Shown here in pieces: positions 34,326-51,513 of a stretch of 64,000 bases of DNA. The position numbers were made by a program, and so were the translations under genes. Positions within the stretch are counted from its first letter, which is position 1. The number at the start of each line of letters is the position of its first letter. The notes under the pieces were generated by a model. It was not told where the DNA came from. It made no database searches and saw nothing but the letters and a program-made list of their open reading frames with translations. Source of the stretch: Arctopsyche grandis (lineage: Eukaryota; Arthropoda; Insecta; Trichoptera; Hydropsychidae); NCBI RefSeq assembly GCF_051622035.1, contig NC_135365.1, forward strand, positions 16,410,001 through 16,474,000, given 5' to 3'.

Positions 34326-35090
34326 AAAACTATTATATGTAAAATCAAGAAACACCCATTAGTGATTGGTTTCGTTGTTTTAAAGACCGCTGTAAAATAC
34401 AAAAATTATCTGGAAAATAATTGAGAAACTATGTCGCGTGTCGCGTGTTTCGATTAAAGTCTCAACAGTGCGGAACTAAAAGAATATTTTGTCTGATCTT
34501 TGATCCGGACTTTTCAAAGTTCGGTTACAATACGAGATTAGTACGACAGCTATTTTTATGATAACTACACGTGAGCACAAAATTGATAATGAATTTTAAT
34601 AAAAACCTCTATCTTCAGAGCCAAATGTACAGTTTATATTTTCAGTATCTTATAATTAATTAATATTTTAATAAGTATTAAAATTTTACTCAAACATGTA
34701 ATGGATTCTTTTGAAAAATGTTCAATGAAATTTTGTTGCCTTCTGTAGAAGAGATAAAAATAAACTACAGTTAAGATTGGGAATTTCCTATAAGATTTGA
34801 TAAAATCTAAATCTCGTCAATGATAATATTTAGCACTGTTGGTAAATATAGAACTTCAACCTGCCTTTCAATCATAAATATTATACATCAAGTGATCTAA
34901 GCAATGAAAAATCATTGCAACTATGCAAAATTGCACATTCCTTACACAAATAAATAAACGATTAATATCTTGAAAATGAACAATCTAAGTGAAAATTAAA
35001 CATGCGTTACCTTAATAAAATTAAACTGCATAAAACACCACAAAGTCATTTTTTCGAGTTATTGTAACTCAGAAGAGATATACATATGTA
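34326..35090. other. AT-rich intergenic region
   Basis: No gene, structured RNA or repeat recognised, apart from the target duplication at its left edge. Confidence 0.45.
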
Positions 35091-35094
35091 CATA

Positions 35095-36000
35095 CATACA
35101 TATCATCCACAGCCATCCACCATCCACTGCTGGATGAAGGCCTCTCCAACGCGCTTCCACTCGTCTCTGTTTTGCGCACCTCTCATCCATCTCACCCCAC
35201 ACATTTTTATAATTTCGTCTACCTATCTTCCCTGCAGTCTTCCTTTTACCCTTTTGCAGTCTCTCGGGTACCATTCAAGCGGGTGACCGTGAAAAAGTCG
35301 AAAATATTCGTTTATCATGCATACATATGAAAAACGGTTAGTATATATATATCAGTGGCGTGCGGTAAAACTGTCTCTTCCCCGGTCGTACATCCTCGCT
35401 TAATTTGCGCGAGCAGGATACAACAGGAACAAGAGGAACAGGCTTTTCCTCCCGTATTCTGCGCGCGCACATTAATACGGGAGGAAAAGCCTGTTCCTCT
35501 TGTTCCTGTTGTATCCTGCTCGCGCAAATTAAATGAGTATGTACCGTTTACCATGCACCCTTTTTTTTGATCTTTCGACTTAAGATCTTTCGATTTTCGA
35601 TCTTTGCCTAACGATATTTGCTTTTTCGACCTTTTCACTTTCGGTGCCGTGAGGTAGACCCCATTCAAGCACTTATTTTGTCCACCTTTCGTCCATTCTT
35701 CTAGCCACGTGGCCCGCTCATTACCATTTCAATCTCTTTACTCTATCCACTATGTCCACTACTCTTGTCATACTTCTCACTTTCCATACTTTCATACTTT
35801 GTGTAGCATCTTGGCGTTCAATTTCCAAGTTTCACATCCATACGTCATCACTGGAAAAACGCATTGATCGATGATCTTTTTCTTCAGGCACAATGGCATT
35901 TTTGATTTAAAAACTATATTAATTCGTCCGAATGCACTCCATCCTAATTTCATACGTCTCTTTATCTCTTCATCTTTACGTCGACTCTTTCAGAACGTCA
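35095..36000 (-). pseudogene. LINE relic of another family, split by foldback B copy 3
   Basis: Minus strand upstream part (about 35980-35690): IKRRMKLGWSAFGRINIVFK and CVFPVMTYGCETWKLNAK. Downstream part (35280-35095): RKTAGKIGRR-like and VEARWRGLHPAVDGG, the C-terminal tail. This is the common insect LINE arrangement. The two parts meet exactly at CATTCAAGC, the site duplicated by the foldback. Decayed. Confidence 0.75.
35281..35661. mobile_element. Foldback family B copy 3, complete, 9-bp target duplication
   Basis: Flanked by CATTCAAGC on both sides (35272-35280 and 35662-35670). Ends are GGGTGACCGTGAAAAAGTCG and CCGTGAGGTAGACCC. The core palindrome around 35465-35480 has CAGGAACAAGAGGAACAGGC inverted on the other arm. 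Same family as 33922 and 12250. Confidence 0.9.
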
Positions 36001-36267
36001 AATTTCAAACCAGATATTATGAAAATTAGTCCTTCAAAACATTGCACTAAATAAAATCTACGCAGATGTTCGATCAAAATTATTCATAAGTATGTATGTA
36101 CATCAGGCATATTTTTTCGAAAAAAATTATATTAAAATTATAAATTATAAAAAAATATATAAAAATTAATATAAAATAAAGTAGCATTATAATTAGAAAA
36201 TAGAAGCAGTGAGAAACGATGTTTAAGGAACATCTGTGAAGGACTGGAGACACGCCGATACTGACGT

Positions 36268-36782
36268 TTAAGAGGGCTGGAAACCAGCGCCTTGTCCATA
36301 CAAACGTATTACACTTCTCCCTTCCTCAATTATGACACTAGAGAAATTATTTTTTAATATGCTATGGATATCCACCATTGGGATGCATTTATCGTTTTAT
36401 TTTTTTGATTAGTTATTTTTTATAGGAGCTAAGAGCCGCCAAATATCTATAAAATCGCCTCTTTTTTACACCCACGAAAAGAGTCGTGTGCTTATTTAAC
36501 GGTCGATTTAAAAAAAAAATACGCACATAGTTGCACAGAAAATATCTTTCTCATACCGATGATGAAATTTTTTTAAAAATTGGTCCAGTTTCGGAGGAGA
36601 AAGAAGGAGAATACGAAACCTCGATTTTGTCGATTTAAAATACGTTTTATCTGGTCGAAGCGAAACTGTCGCATTCGCTCAATATACATATATATTGATA
36701 TATATTGTCGCATTCACTCAATATATATATTGAAGAAAGGAACGGCAACAAAATTAAGGTTTCGGGTGTACAGCCCTCTTAA
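36268..36782 (+). mobile_element. TTAA element family C, copy 1 (515 bp)
   Basis: TTAAGAGGGCTGGAAACCAG at the left and GTGTACAGCCCTCTTAA at the right; TTAA at both ends with a short TIR GAGGGCTG. The interior includes GATATCCACCATTGGGATGC, GGCGGCTCTTAGCTCC in inverse and a CACTCAATATATAT repeat. It is non-coding. Other copies are at 47514, 49139 and 53793. Confidence 0.9.
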
Positions 36783-38435
36783 GGTGCGCGCGACAAAGTT
36801 TCAGTTTTTTTTTCATATCTTAGGAATGTGAAAAAACATTCCACGTAAGATTTTTTTAATGTGAATTTACCCCTTTTACTTGAATTGATTTAAAAACAAA
36901 AAACCACGTCTTTTGCAATCTTTAATAGGCTGGCTGGCGGAGCGTAAATAATGTTTATATTCTGTTTTTACAGATATATCATGCCACAGAACGTCTTTTT
37001 CTACTTAAACTGTTTCCAATTTCCAAAATTCGCTGTTTTCGATGTACTCTAATTCACATTAGATATAAATTCCATTTGCAAAATTATTACACATGTGCAA
37101 ATTTATTCAAACTGAATTTTTTTTCATCCGGCCCTCCATACATTTTAAAATTTCAAACCGGTCCATTTCCTAAAAAAATTGTGGACCATAAAAACGATCA
37201 TGTCATAGTGCTATACTACACATGTACATTGCTTTGACCTCACGAAGGCATATTTTAAAAATTGCACAATTGTCTTCTAGACCTGTCTGGAGAGTTAGCC
37301 CAAAAAAGGCGAATTTTTTAATTCTTATTGACTTTAATTGTGTATATACTTTGAAGTGATCATTTAAAACTAATTATAATCGACCCATTTGAACTAAAAT
37401 AGGAGGAAAGTATAAACTGTCGAGTAAAAAATTTTGCATACTTTTTATTTGATCATTGTGGGAATCCTAAAATATGTACATAATATTTTTTACTCAAATA
37501 TGTATACATATACTCTTTACTTAGGTGCATATCATTATCTACTCTCAATTCAATATTCGAACGGTTCGCTAAACATTGAAAATTATATGCGATTTATTTA
37601 TATGATCGGATTTTTTAAATAAATTATATATAAATGCAGTTCTATCTGGCGCCATGGGCAATTATGTGTTGTTCGAACATACAAATACATTGTTATATAG
37701 AAAAAATTGCAAAAAAGTGCGATAGCAAGGATAAAGGTCAATTTTATATGGTAAAGGTCATTTAAATATATTTAAACAATTACGGTTTAACAACACAAAC
37801 TTACACATATGCAAAAATTGATTACGGATGAAAAAATATATTTGTTTATAGAATATGAGTACACGTACACATTCACAAATATTAGCTAAGTAATTTGAGA
37901 TTCAACAAATAATTTATTTAAAAATACATATGGTATTAAAAATTATTATATTATTCAATTTTAAAATTAATTTTTCTCCTGGATGTGTTTCTGTCAAAGT
38001 AATTAAAAGCACAGTCACACCAAGAAATACTTTGTATTATTATATGAATTTATTATTTATATTATTGTATATACGATGTTTGCATACCAGAGCAAATTCT
38101 TATCAAACATTAGGACATTATAAATACAAAACTGAGTACGCTTGCACTTGAATTTCAATAAACATCCTACAAGTATTAGTTGAATGAAATGATAATTTTA
38201 TTGCATCAGTATAGTTCCACTAAATTTTCTCGTCGGCCTTCTTATAATTAATGATTGTTAAGAATGAGTTAATATGAGCTTCACTTTTTTTTCATTTTAG
38301 AGTTCATAAAACTAACTGTAGCAGAGTGGCATGCATGTAGATACATTTTCCTGTTTTTTATGAAACGTTTTTTTATGTTAATTCTAACATATTACTTTCG
38401 TAATGTCAGTCTAGATAAGTGTACATCGTGTTTAT
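36783..38435. other. AT-rich intergenic region
   Basis: No recognisable gene. Several open frames are A/T-rich chance frames. No structured repeat beyond simple tracts. Confidence 0.45.
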
Positions 38436-38439
38436 GTTC

Positions 38440-38740
38440 GTCATATCCGATCTATCTCTTCTTCTTTTTCCCTCCACATCATCAACCACAACCAGCTTTT
38501 CCAGACTCTTTTCTTTTCTTCGTTCTATGTGACTTTAGAACTGGAAAATGCGTCTCAAGCAGAACATGGACAGTCTCTGTCTTTAATCTTGATTTCATGG
38601 ACACATGGAATTCTTAACATCCACATCTCAAAAGCGTCAAATCTTTTTCCATCTACTGCCTTTAATTTCCACGTCTCGGCTCCATATAGACGGATTTTTG
38701 TGATTTTTGTATGGACTAAAATAGGAAAATTTTTTGGCAA
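38440..38740 (-). pseudogene. LINE reverse transcriptase relic (fourth fragment)
   Basis: The minus frame KIRLYGAETWKLKAVDGKRF followed by DAFEMWMLRIPCVHEIK is the classic C-terminal LINE block. Truncated on both sides. Confidence 0.75.
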
Positions 38741-39094
38741 AGTTAGAAATTAATAACTAATGATTCTATAAATAGATTAGACTTCCGACATATCTGTTAT
38801 AACAACCAAACTGAACTCTAAGAACTTTTAAAGTGTTTTAGTTCGAAATTTTGTAGAAAATTTGATTATGACAAATCGAGGAAGAAATTCTCTTATCAAC
38901 AGTAATGTCCAATTATTGTTAGTGATATGTTTACATCATATTTTGAAATATGTTACAAGCTGTCTGGCGATCAGATCGAAGGTTAAGAAATGTTGCGGTT
39001 CGCTTAGTGCGATCATTACCGGAATGTGTGTGAAATCAATTCACCAGTGCGGTGATGTGTTTGGACCCGATCGCTCTTGTCGACCGCTATCACC

Positions 39095-44269
<5,175 letters not shown>

Positions 44270-44309
44270 TTTCAAATTATCAAATTTAATACATACATTC
44301 ATATATTGA

Positions 44310-44315
44310 AATAAA
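44310..44315 (+). terminator. Lsd-1 polyadenylation signal
   Basis: AATAAA 41 bp after the Lsd-1 stop codon. Confidence 0.6.
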
Positions 44316-45330
44316 TCATTGGAGGTTTTGTCTTAAAAATCAACTGTACAAATAAAAATAATGACATGCATAAACTAAGTGTTTTTTGCTTTCAATTAAA
44401 TTTTAAACGAACCTTAACAATATTTTTTTATACTTCATATATTCAATTTATATATTTTTAGATAAAATAACTGTTGGATTAAAGAAGTTGCCATTGTTGT
44501 ACGATGCCTAATATTTGGAACAACTTCAACATATTAAAAAAAAATGTGCCTTGATTATACTTATTATAATTTGTTTACTTTAACATTATATGTCATTTTT
44601 ATTTTAAAGCATTATAATACATACACATTTGGAATACAAATATGTTTAACAATAATGATTAATTTTAGAATATTTTTAAATGCATAGAATAAAAATATTT
44701 ATTGAATAAACAAATAAAAATAAATAGAAATCATTAAAAAGTTTTTCAAAAATATAAATAAATATTATATATATGGTAACGAAAAGCTGATCTAATTTTT
44801 TATATATATTTTTTTGATTTGTATATTTATCGCATGTTAATTGTGTTATTATAATATGATGTAAAGAAAGCAAAATGCTTACTTGATTTTATGATACGGA
44901 ATGCTGAATAGAATTTCATCAATTATTATTAATGTTGAGAGCTGACAGATTTTGAAAATATTTTTATTATATATATAATAATAATAATATTTTAGAAAGA
45001 GTATTGCATAGTTATGACTTGTTTTTTTTTAATATTGCTAATAAATATAATATAAGGATTGTTAAAATACATGAGAAATAAACATTTAGTCTATTATTTG
45101 AATATTTCGTATTTTATTGCAATCTCCAATCTTTCCATTTTTACAAGGCTTTTCTATGTTCCACTTCGATTATTGGTCTGACACTATTCCTACATTCTTC
45201 TGATCTTTTTGAAACTTTGCCATTTTGCGCGGTCTGCTCAAATATAGAAATGTATTTCTAGAGTACTTATGATATATAAAAGAAATTGACGACTATTCGA
45301 TTTCAAATAGGCAAACGAAGAAAAATTAAC
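44316..45330. other. AT-rich intergenic region
   Basis: No gene recognised. A minus-strand stretch at 45125-45240 faintly resembles the LINE block seen at 26700 but is too short to call. Confidence 0.4.
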
Positions 45331-45334
45331 ACTT

Positions 45335-45535
45335 TCTTCATTTAAAATTGACTCTTTTTCATTTCAAATCAAACCTTTTTCATTACAAACCTCTTATTAG
45401 TTTGCTTTCGTACAGTTTTCAAATCGTTTTTTTTTCAAATTTCATTTCATTTCAAATTGACATTGAAAAGGGAATTTGAAATGAAAAAGGTTTATTTGAA
45501 ATGAAAAAGGGTTAATTTGGAATGAAAAACCTCTA
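45335..45535. repeat. Imperfect palindrome of GAAATGAAAAAGG units
   Basis: The left side has CTTTTTCATTTCAAATCAAAC repeated; the right side has the inverse TTTGAAATGAAAAAGGTTTA repeated. Both arms are internally iterated at about 20 bp. Related motifs appear at 2160-2230 in Pink1 intron 1. Confidence 0.6.
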
Positions 45536-47018
45536 TAAACATATATATACATATGTACATACATATAAAAATAATAAAAAGTTTTAAGTGCAAAGCTGTG
45601 ACGAAATTTCCTGATTAACTGATGATATTGTGTAGCGAGATTTTATCATCTGAACTTCGAACTGTGGTGATTTCTGAGAATAATCATACGATACCGATTA
45701 CGTCTGACTTATGTACATACAATGCTGTTGAAAAGATTGTTCATTTTAATTCTACATATAAAACATTTATATTCAAAGAATATTTACGAAGCAATTTATA
45801 CACAACTTACCAAGTGCAAATATGTAAAGCAAATTAAATAAATTTCATGAAGATACTAATTATTTTATTTTTTAATGGATTAAGGATTTTTAGAATAATA
45901 ATACAATATATGTGGTTATCACAAAAAAATGATTAATTAAGTTGTCGGTGTCTGCCTCTAGATTAAAAATATTGATAACGAAGTAGGTACATATGTACAT
46001 ATGTCCATTAAAATGTAAACCAAAGATCACACAGGGGATTTTATCAGATGGGATTTCGTTTTGATAATTTTGCAATCTGATAAATCCATCCAAAGTGCCA
46101 AAAAAATACGATAGCTGACCAGTGAGATAATTGAGGAATTCAAAGCAATTGTTGTATTTTCCGAAACACATCATAGTCCCCCCAGAATTTACCTTTGTCT
46201 GTGCACTTTGCTTAATTGATAATCTGGTCAATATTCATGCACTTCGCATGTATGTAAATGGCCGATGTATTTATAATGTACATATGTATACATCTTTGGT
46301 AACAATATCTGAATATGGAAGCTTAAAATAACATTCAAATTGGTCAGTGAACTGTGTCATTTTGAGAAGTATTTTGGGATGTATACAGAGTAAATAAGAA
46401 AAACCTATAACCTGAAGGTGTATTTATGTATGTATGCAATACAATTCGCTTACACTGTTTTTTCAAGTTTTAGTTGAATTTAAAGGTATAAACATTAATA
46501 CTGGGACATGATGAATAACATTTGTAAATGTTTTATTTTAGTGATACTTAGCATCAGTAATTTTTATATTATATTTATAAGCAGCAAAAGTTCTCATGGT
46601 TGAACTTGAATTGTGAAATAAAATGTTCAGTTATTAAGAGTAACTATTAATCGTGTAGAGATTTTAATGCTAGTATGTATTATTTTATGACCATAAGATA
46701 TGTCTATTTATCTTAACTGTTAGTTTCTGCTGAGAGCAATTATTTTATGTTTAAAAAATTGAAAAATAAACATTTAATTGGATTATAATAGTATTAAAAT
46801 TTTGGGTTAGAATTTGTTACAATAATACAGTAGTCTATGTGCAAGATGTACAAATTAAATTTTGAATGCCTGCAAGTACTATATATGTATATATATATTC
46901 TTTAGATCTGTCGATCTTGAGATCTTAACTTCCCGGTCAGGAAAATGTAACAATTTCTCTGTTCCCGGTTATTTTCTTATATTAAAAATAACAATCGGTT
47001 TTAAATTAATTTCTGAAT
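45536..47018. other. AT-rich intergenic region
   Basis: No gene recognised. The open frames here (for example minus 45890-46231) show no domain and no splice-supported partners. Confidence 0.4.
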
Positions 47019-47139
47019 ATCTAAATCAGGGGCGTAACTAGAAAAATTGGCTCCGCATGCAATTGTTAGCAAAAGCCCCCCCCTCCCGTTTAGTGGTTTT
47101 TTTTTTATTATAATTAATTTGATAATTAACAATTTATGG

Positions 47140-47193
47140 TCTGTTCATACCTATCCAGCACGACGGGTCGTGCTGGATAGGTATGAACAGATC
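47140..47193. mobile_element. Minimal A2 palindrome (54 bp)
   Basis: GGTCTGTTCATACCTATCC and AGCACGAC followed directly by its inverse. A reduced or hairpin form of the A2 element at 3684-4169, inserted in the hAT relic. Confidence 0.75.
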
Positions 47194-47513
47194 TTTAAAT
47201 GTTCCTTTTCCTTACCTTCGAAGTCGCAAATCTGGAATGACATCTTTTACATCTGGAATTACAAGACAATTTAGAAGTTTCTTCATGTTCAATCGATAAT
47301 ATTGCTAATTCACTGAGTCTGAGTTGACTCTTCGAATTTATTTTATAGTCTTTTATTAATGCTTATTTACTAAAAGTTTGTTCAACACTAGCGACAGTGA
47401 CCGGCAAAGTGAAAAATAACAAAAATACCGTGCACACTTCAGCGAATTCACTTTCTATAGAATTATATTTTGAAATTTACAAATCCGAAATCTGTTTAAT
47501 AGACAATGTTGCA

Positions 47514-48026
47514 TTAAGAGGGCTGTATAGCCGAAACCTTAATTTTGTTGCCGTTCCTTTCTTCGATATATATATTGAGTGAATGTATATATTGAGTGAA
47601 TGTATATATTGAGTGAATGCGACAGTTTTGCTTCGACCAGATAATACGTATTTTAAATCGACAAAATCGAGGTTTCGTATTCTCCAATTTTCTCCTCCGA
47701 AACTGGACCAATTTAAAAAAAAAAATAACCATCAGTGTGACAAAGATATTTTCTATACAACTGTGTGCGTATTTTTTTTTTAAATCGACCGTTAAATAAG
47801 CACGCTGGACTCTTTTCGTGGGTGTAAAAAAGAGGCGATTTTATAGATGTTTGGCGGCTCCTAGCTCCTATAAAAAATAACTAATCAAAAAAAATAAAAG
47901 CACAGATGCATGTCAACGGTGGATATCCATAGCATATTAAAAAATAATTTCTCTAGTGCCATAATTGAGGAAGGGATAAGTGTAATACGTTTGTATGGAC
48001 AAAGCGCTGGTGTCCAGCCCTCTTAA
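47514..48026 (-). mobile_element. TTAA element family C, copy 2
   Basis: TTAAGAGGGCTGTATAGCCG to TGGTGTCCAGCCCTCTTAA; TTAA at both ends; inverse orientation to copy 1. Inserted in the hAT relic. Confidence 0.9.
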
Positions 48027-48720
48027 GATCACTTCTTAACAAAGTTATAACTTGACTTCCAAGACTTGCATTTAAAAAATGTCTAGTATTTTTTATTTAA
48101 AAAGCCCCGCATGCACCGCATACCCGTTCGGCATAGTAGTTACGCGCCTGATCTAAATGAACGTTGAGTTGTGGCGTATAGAAATGAAAAATCTTCGAGA
48201 CCTTTGAAATAAACATATATGATTGATATCAAGAGCATCGATTTGAAAGACATTGAAGTTTACATTTCACACTTTTAATGTCATGTCTTATAAGCGTGAA
48301 GTTTGGAGAGCACTGCTTTTAGTGACAAGCGGCAATCGACTATTTTTTTCCGTCGTAAGACTATCGGTACTGGGCCACGTGTTCTATTACGATCCAAAGT
48401 ATCACAATAGTATGAATAAGCGAGATGAATTCTAGGAACCGTTGACACGTGAGCATAGTATAATATAGGTAAGATTTCTATGGCAATCCAAGTGCAATAA
48501 CCGGAATTGCGCAACATCGTCGGTAGGTTTCAAGTATCGCGCGAATATCACAGAGTTTTCACTCGACCTTCATTAATTCTAGTATTTGGTATGAGTATGT
48601 TTGCATTTTTTGTGTGTTTACAGACCAGGGGAGGGGAGGTGAGGGAGCTAGTAGTCAAAGTGCTAAAAAAATAAGCCGGTGCGTCACCTTGCAGGATGTC
48701 CAAAGTGCAACTTTCTCGCG

Positions 48721-48828
48721 TCAGTATATACGCAGTCTGCTACGGTAGTCGCGATAGTAGTAGTGTTCGGTCTGTGGTCAATCGTGGACGCTTACCGTGT
48801 TGTGGTCTGACTAGTTTTTCCGATACTT
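48721..48828 (+). promoter_or_regulatory. Candidate Lsd-2 start site and untranslated first exon
   Basis: The arthropod initiator TCAGT lies at 48721 in a less AT-rich patch, and a strong donor CTT|GTAAGT closes a 108-bp exon at 48828. The first Lsd-2 coding exon begins at a real acceptor (TTACAG at 51494), so an upstream untranslated exon must exist. This is the best candidate by signals and position only. Confidence 0.4.
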
Positions 48829-48997
48829 GTAAGTCATCGTCGCCATATTATCCTCAAATATTCCCCCCCATTTTGTCCGCCCTTTGTGAATAGAATCGCT
48901 AATACGTTGGTCTTTCCGGCTGAGAGGTCCATAACGAAGCGTCTTTTCCTAACAATCCCATTATGTAGTCTCGTTCAATTGTGCTAGATATGGATCA

Positions 48998-50220
48998 TTA
49001 AAATACCTATGTATAACCCTATAATTTCGCAAGCCATTTATTGTATTAAAGTTATTAAAACTTATTGTATTACTATAAATATAATACATATAACTAGTGT
49101 TGTACCGGATGAAATATCATCGCATGGGTGTTGGCATATTAAGAGGGCTGTACACCCGAACCTTAATTTTGTTGCCGTTCCTTTCTTCGATATATATATT
49201 GAGTGAATGCGACAATATATATTAATATATATATACATATATTGAGTGAATGCGACAGTAGCGCTTCGAACAGATAAAACGTATTTTAAATTGACAAAAT
49301 CGAGGTTTCGTATTCTCCTATTTTCTCCTCCAAAACTGAACCAATTTTTAAAAAAAATTCATCATCGGTATGAGAAAGATATTTTCTGTGCAACTATGTG
49401 CGTATTTTTTTTTAAATCGACCGTTAAATAAACACGCTGGACTCTTTTCGTGGGTGTAAAAAAGAGGCGATTTTATTGATGTTTGGCGGCTCCTAGCTCC
49501 TATAAAAAATAACTAATAAAAAAAATAGAACGATAGATGCATCTCAATGGTGGATATCCATAGCATATTAAAAAATAATTTCTTTAGTGCCATAGTTGAG
49601 GAAGGGAGAAGTGTAATACGTTTGTATGGTCAAGACGCTGGTGTCCAGCCCTCTTATAATACCTATGTATAACCCTATAATTTCGCAAGCCATTTATTGT
49701 ATTAAAAGTTATTAAAACTTATTGTATTACTATAAATATAATATAACTAGTATTGTACGCGATGAAATATCATCGCATGGGTGTTGGTATATTAAGTTAT
49801 TAAATAAAAATTTTTAAAAGAAATGTGTCGGTCCTGTGTTTGATCCACACGCGTTTGAATTTTTTTCTCAAATACCTTTTTAATATATTTAATTTAATAT
49901 TTATATTTAATTGTTTAATATGAAAAAAAAAATGGTAAAAACTACCTAAATATAAACTATATAAAATACCAATAGAAAAATTAATTAATCAAATAAATAA
50001 ATTTTCAATAGATGGCGCTCAATGCTCAGATACTAATTTGCCTAGAGGAAACATTGGTAGCTAACAGTATACATATTTAGAAGTTGTTTTCTTTCGTAAT
50101 TATATTCGTACATTTTTTCGGCAGTGGTTTAGCTGTGACTTACATATCTATGTCGAATCGAAGCGACTATTATAGTACGACGAGCTTTATCTCAGATACA
50201 CAAACAGAATAGCGATAGTA
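48998..50220 (-). mobile_element. Family D copy 2, split by family C copy 3 and with a duplicated end
   Basis: The inverse of copies 1 and 3: TGTGTCGGTCCTGTGTTTGA (about 49825), GATGGCGCTCAATGCTCAG (about 50012) and ACAGAATAGCGATAGTATAT (about 50205). Its distal 140 bp (ACCTATGTATAACCCTATAA to GGGTGTTGGYATATT) occurs twice, at 48998-49138 and 49655-49795, on each side of the family C insertion. Confidence 0.7.
49139..49657 (-). mobile_element. TTAA element family C, copy 3
   Basis: TTAAGAGGGCTGTACACCCG to GGTGTCCAGCCCTCTTAT; the right target copy has one change (TTAT). Flanked by 140-bp direct repeats of family D sequence. Confidence 0.85.
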
Positions 50221-51490
50221 TATATACATATATGATTACATTAATTCCAATTTAATCGTTAGTTAAAATATAGTAAAGCTTTTAGTCCTTAAAATTTGTT
50301 TATCCTCTGTGACTTAATTTCAAGCTTCTTTATAACTTATAAAATCATAATCCTGAAGAATTTAATTGTATTAGATTTTGTAACAATATTGCACTGTGTA
50401 ATGTGCGAAATACATATGTTTTATGTAATTCAAACTTGAGTCAAAGTAACAATACATATGTACATAGATTTTATTAAATATTTTTGAATGTACTTTTAAT
50501 ACAATATTATCAATTTCGCAAAATACATTACGCATTCCTAGAATCAAATAACAATCAGTGATAAGAATGAAAAAAAAATCAGTTACTATGATAATAATAT
50601 CAATTCACATTAATGAATAAAATAGTCTGCTTCGTTTACTGGAGAACGTTTTTTCCATTAATTTGGTTTTTGGTCATTTGTTTCCATACAAATAATATCT
50701 TGTAGATATGATTACGATTAGGAAAAAAAAATATAATGATTGAAGTATAATTTAAACTGCTACAATGTATAATTAATATGACATATTTTAGAATCATCAA
50801 CCGTTTATTTGAACATATGCTTCGTATTATTAATATACATGTATCATATCGATACTGATGCTTAGCAAAATTTTAATATTATAGCAATAATAATGTTGTT
50901 TCCACACGAAAGTTTTGATAAAGTAGTAGTATTTATTATCAGTAATGTATTTTTTTGTATATGTATAATATGAACGTATTTTTAAAACAAGAACTTCAAT
51001 ATCTTATCGCTATTTTACAAGTTTTTGACATTATCTGAAAAACATAACTTATCGCTGTTACTATGTAAGAATAAAAATAATCCTTTTATTTTGAATTAAA
51101 TCTTGATCATTGAAGTACAAAACATTAATGTTGAATTCGGTATATTTAATTAGAATTGCACATGTATCATAAATTTTATAAAATTGATTTTTTTTTGAAA
51201 ATTTTATTATTATTAATTTGTATACCAAATTAATGTTAGGGTTTTTACTTTTTCATACTTACTTTAACTTGTGGGATACTATATTTATATATTCTTCGCA
51301 TTGTAACATCAACTGATATAATTGATGCAAACAAACCAGTTTCGCTCATGTATACATAATTTTGAATATGTTGGCCCGTTTTTTGTATGTTTCGTACACA
51401 TTTTGTGCAAAAGTTGATCTCCAAAACAATCTCATTTTAGATTATATCATTACATATAAATGCAAGTATGTAACAAATTTTATTTTTATT
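50221..51490. other. Probable Lsd-2 first intron, AT-rich part
   Basis: No exon or repeat recognised. It ends at the acceptor TTATTACAG (51494) before the Lsd-2 start exon. Confidence 0.45.
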
Positions 51491-51513
51491 ACAGATTTAA
51501 CATCAAAGCAAAT

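Larger units (their letters stand above)
47027..48150 (-). mobile_element. hAT transposon relic with 8-bp target duplication and two nested elements
   Basis: Left end CAGGGGCGTAACTAG and right end TAGTTACGCGCCTG are inverse, flanked exactly by ATCTAAAT (47019-47026 and 48151-48158). On the minus strand at about 47470-47220 the sequence reads FTLPVTVASVEQTFSK-like, then ALIKDY, then LRLSELAILSIEHEE. This is the C-terminal dimerisation region of hAT transposases, with stops. A palindrome (47140-47193) and a family C copy (47514-48026) are inserted inside. An end related to this family recurs at about 62050-62080. Confidence 0.85.

Noticed and set aside
33922-35661. Frames MLNYRKRKYRK... and MNGVYLTAPKVKRSK...
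   Set aside because: They lie in palindrome arms, and near-identical frames in both copies come from repeat identity.
48696-48893. 65-codon frame MSKVQLSRVSIY
   Set aside because: It overlaps the proposed untranslated Lsd-2 first exon and has no similarity.
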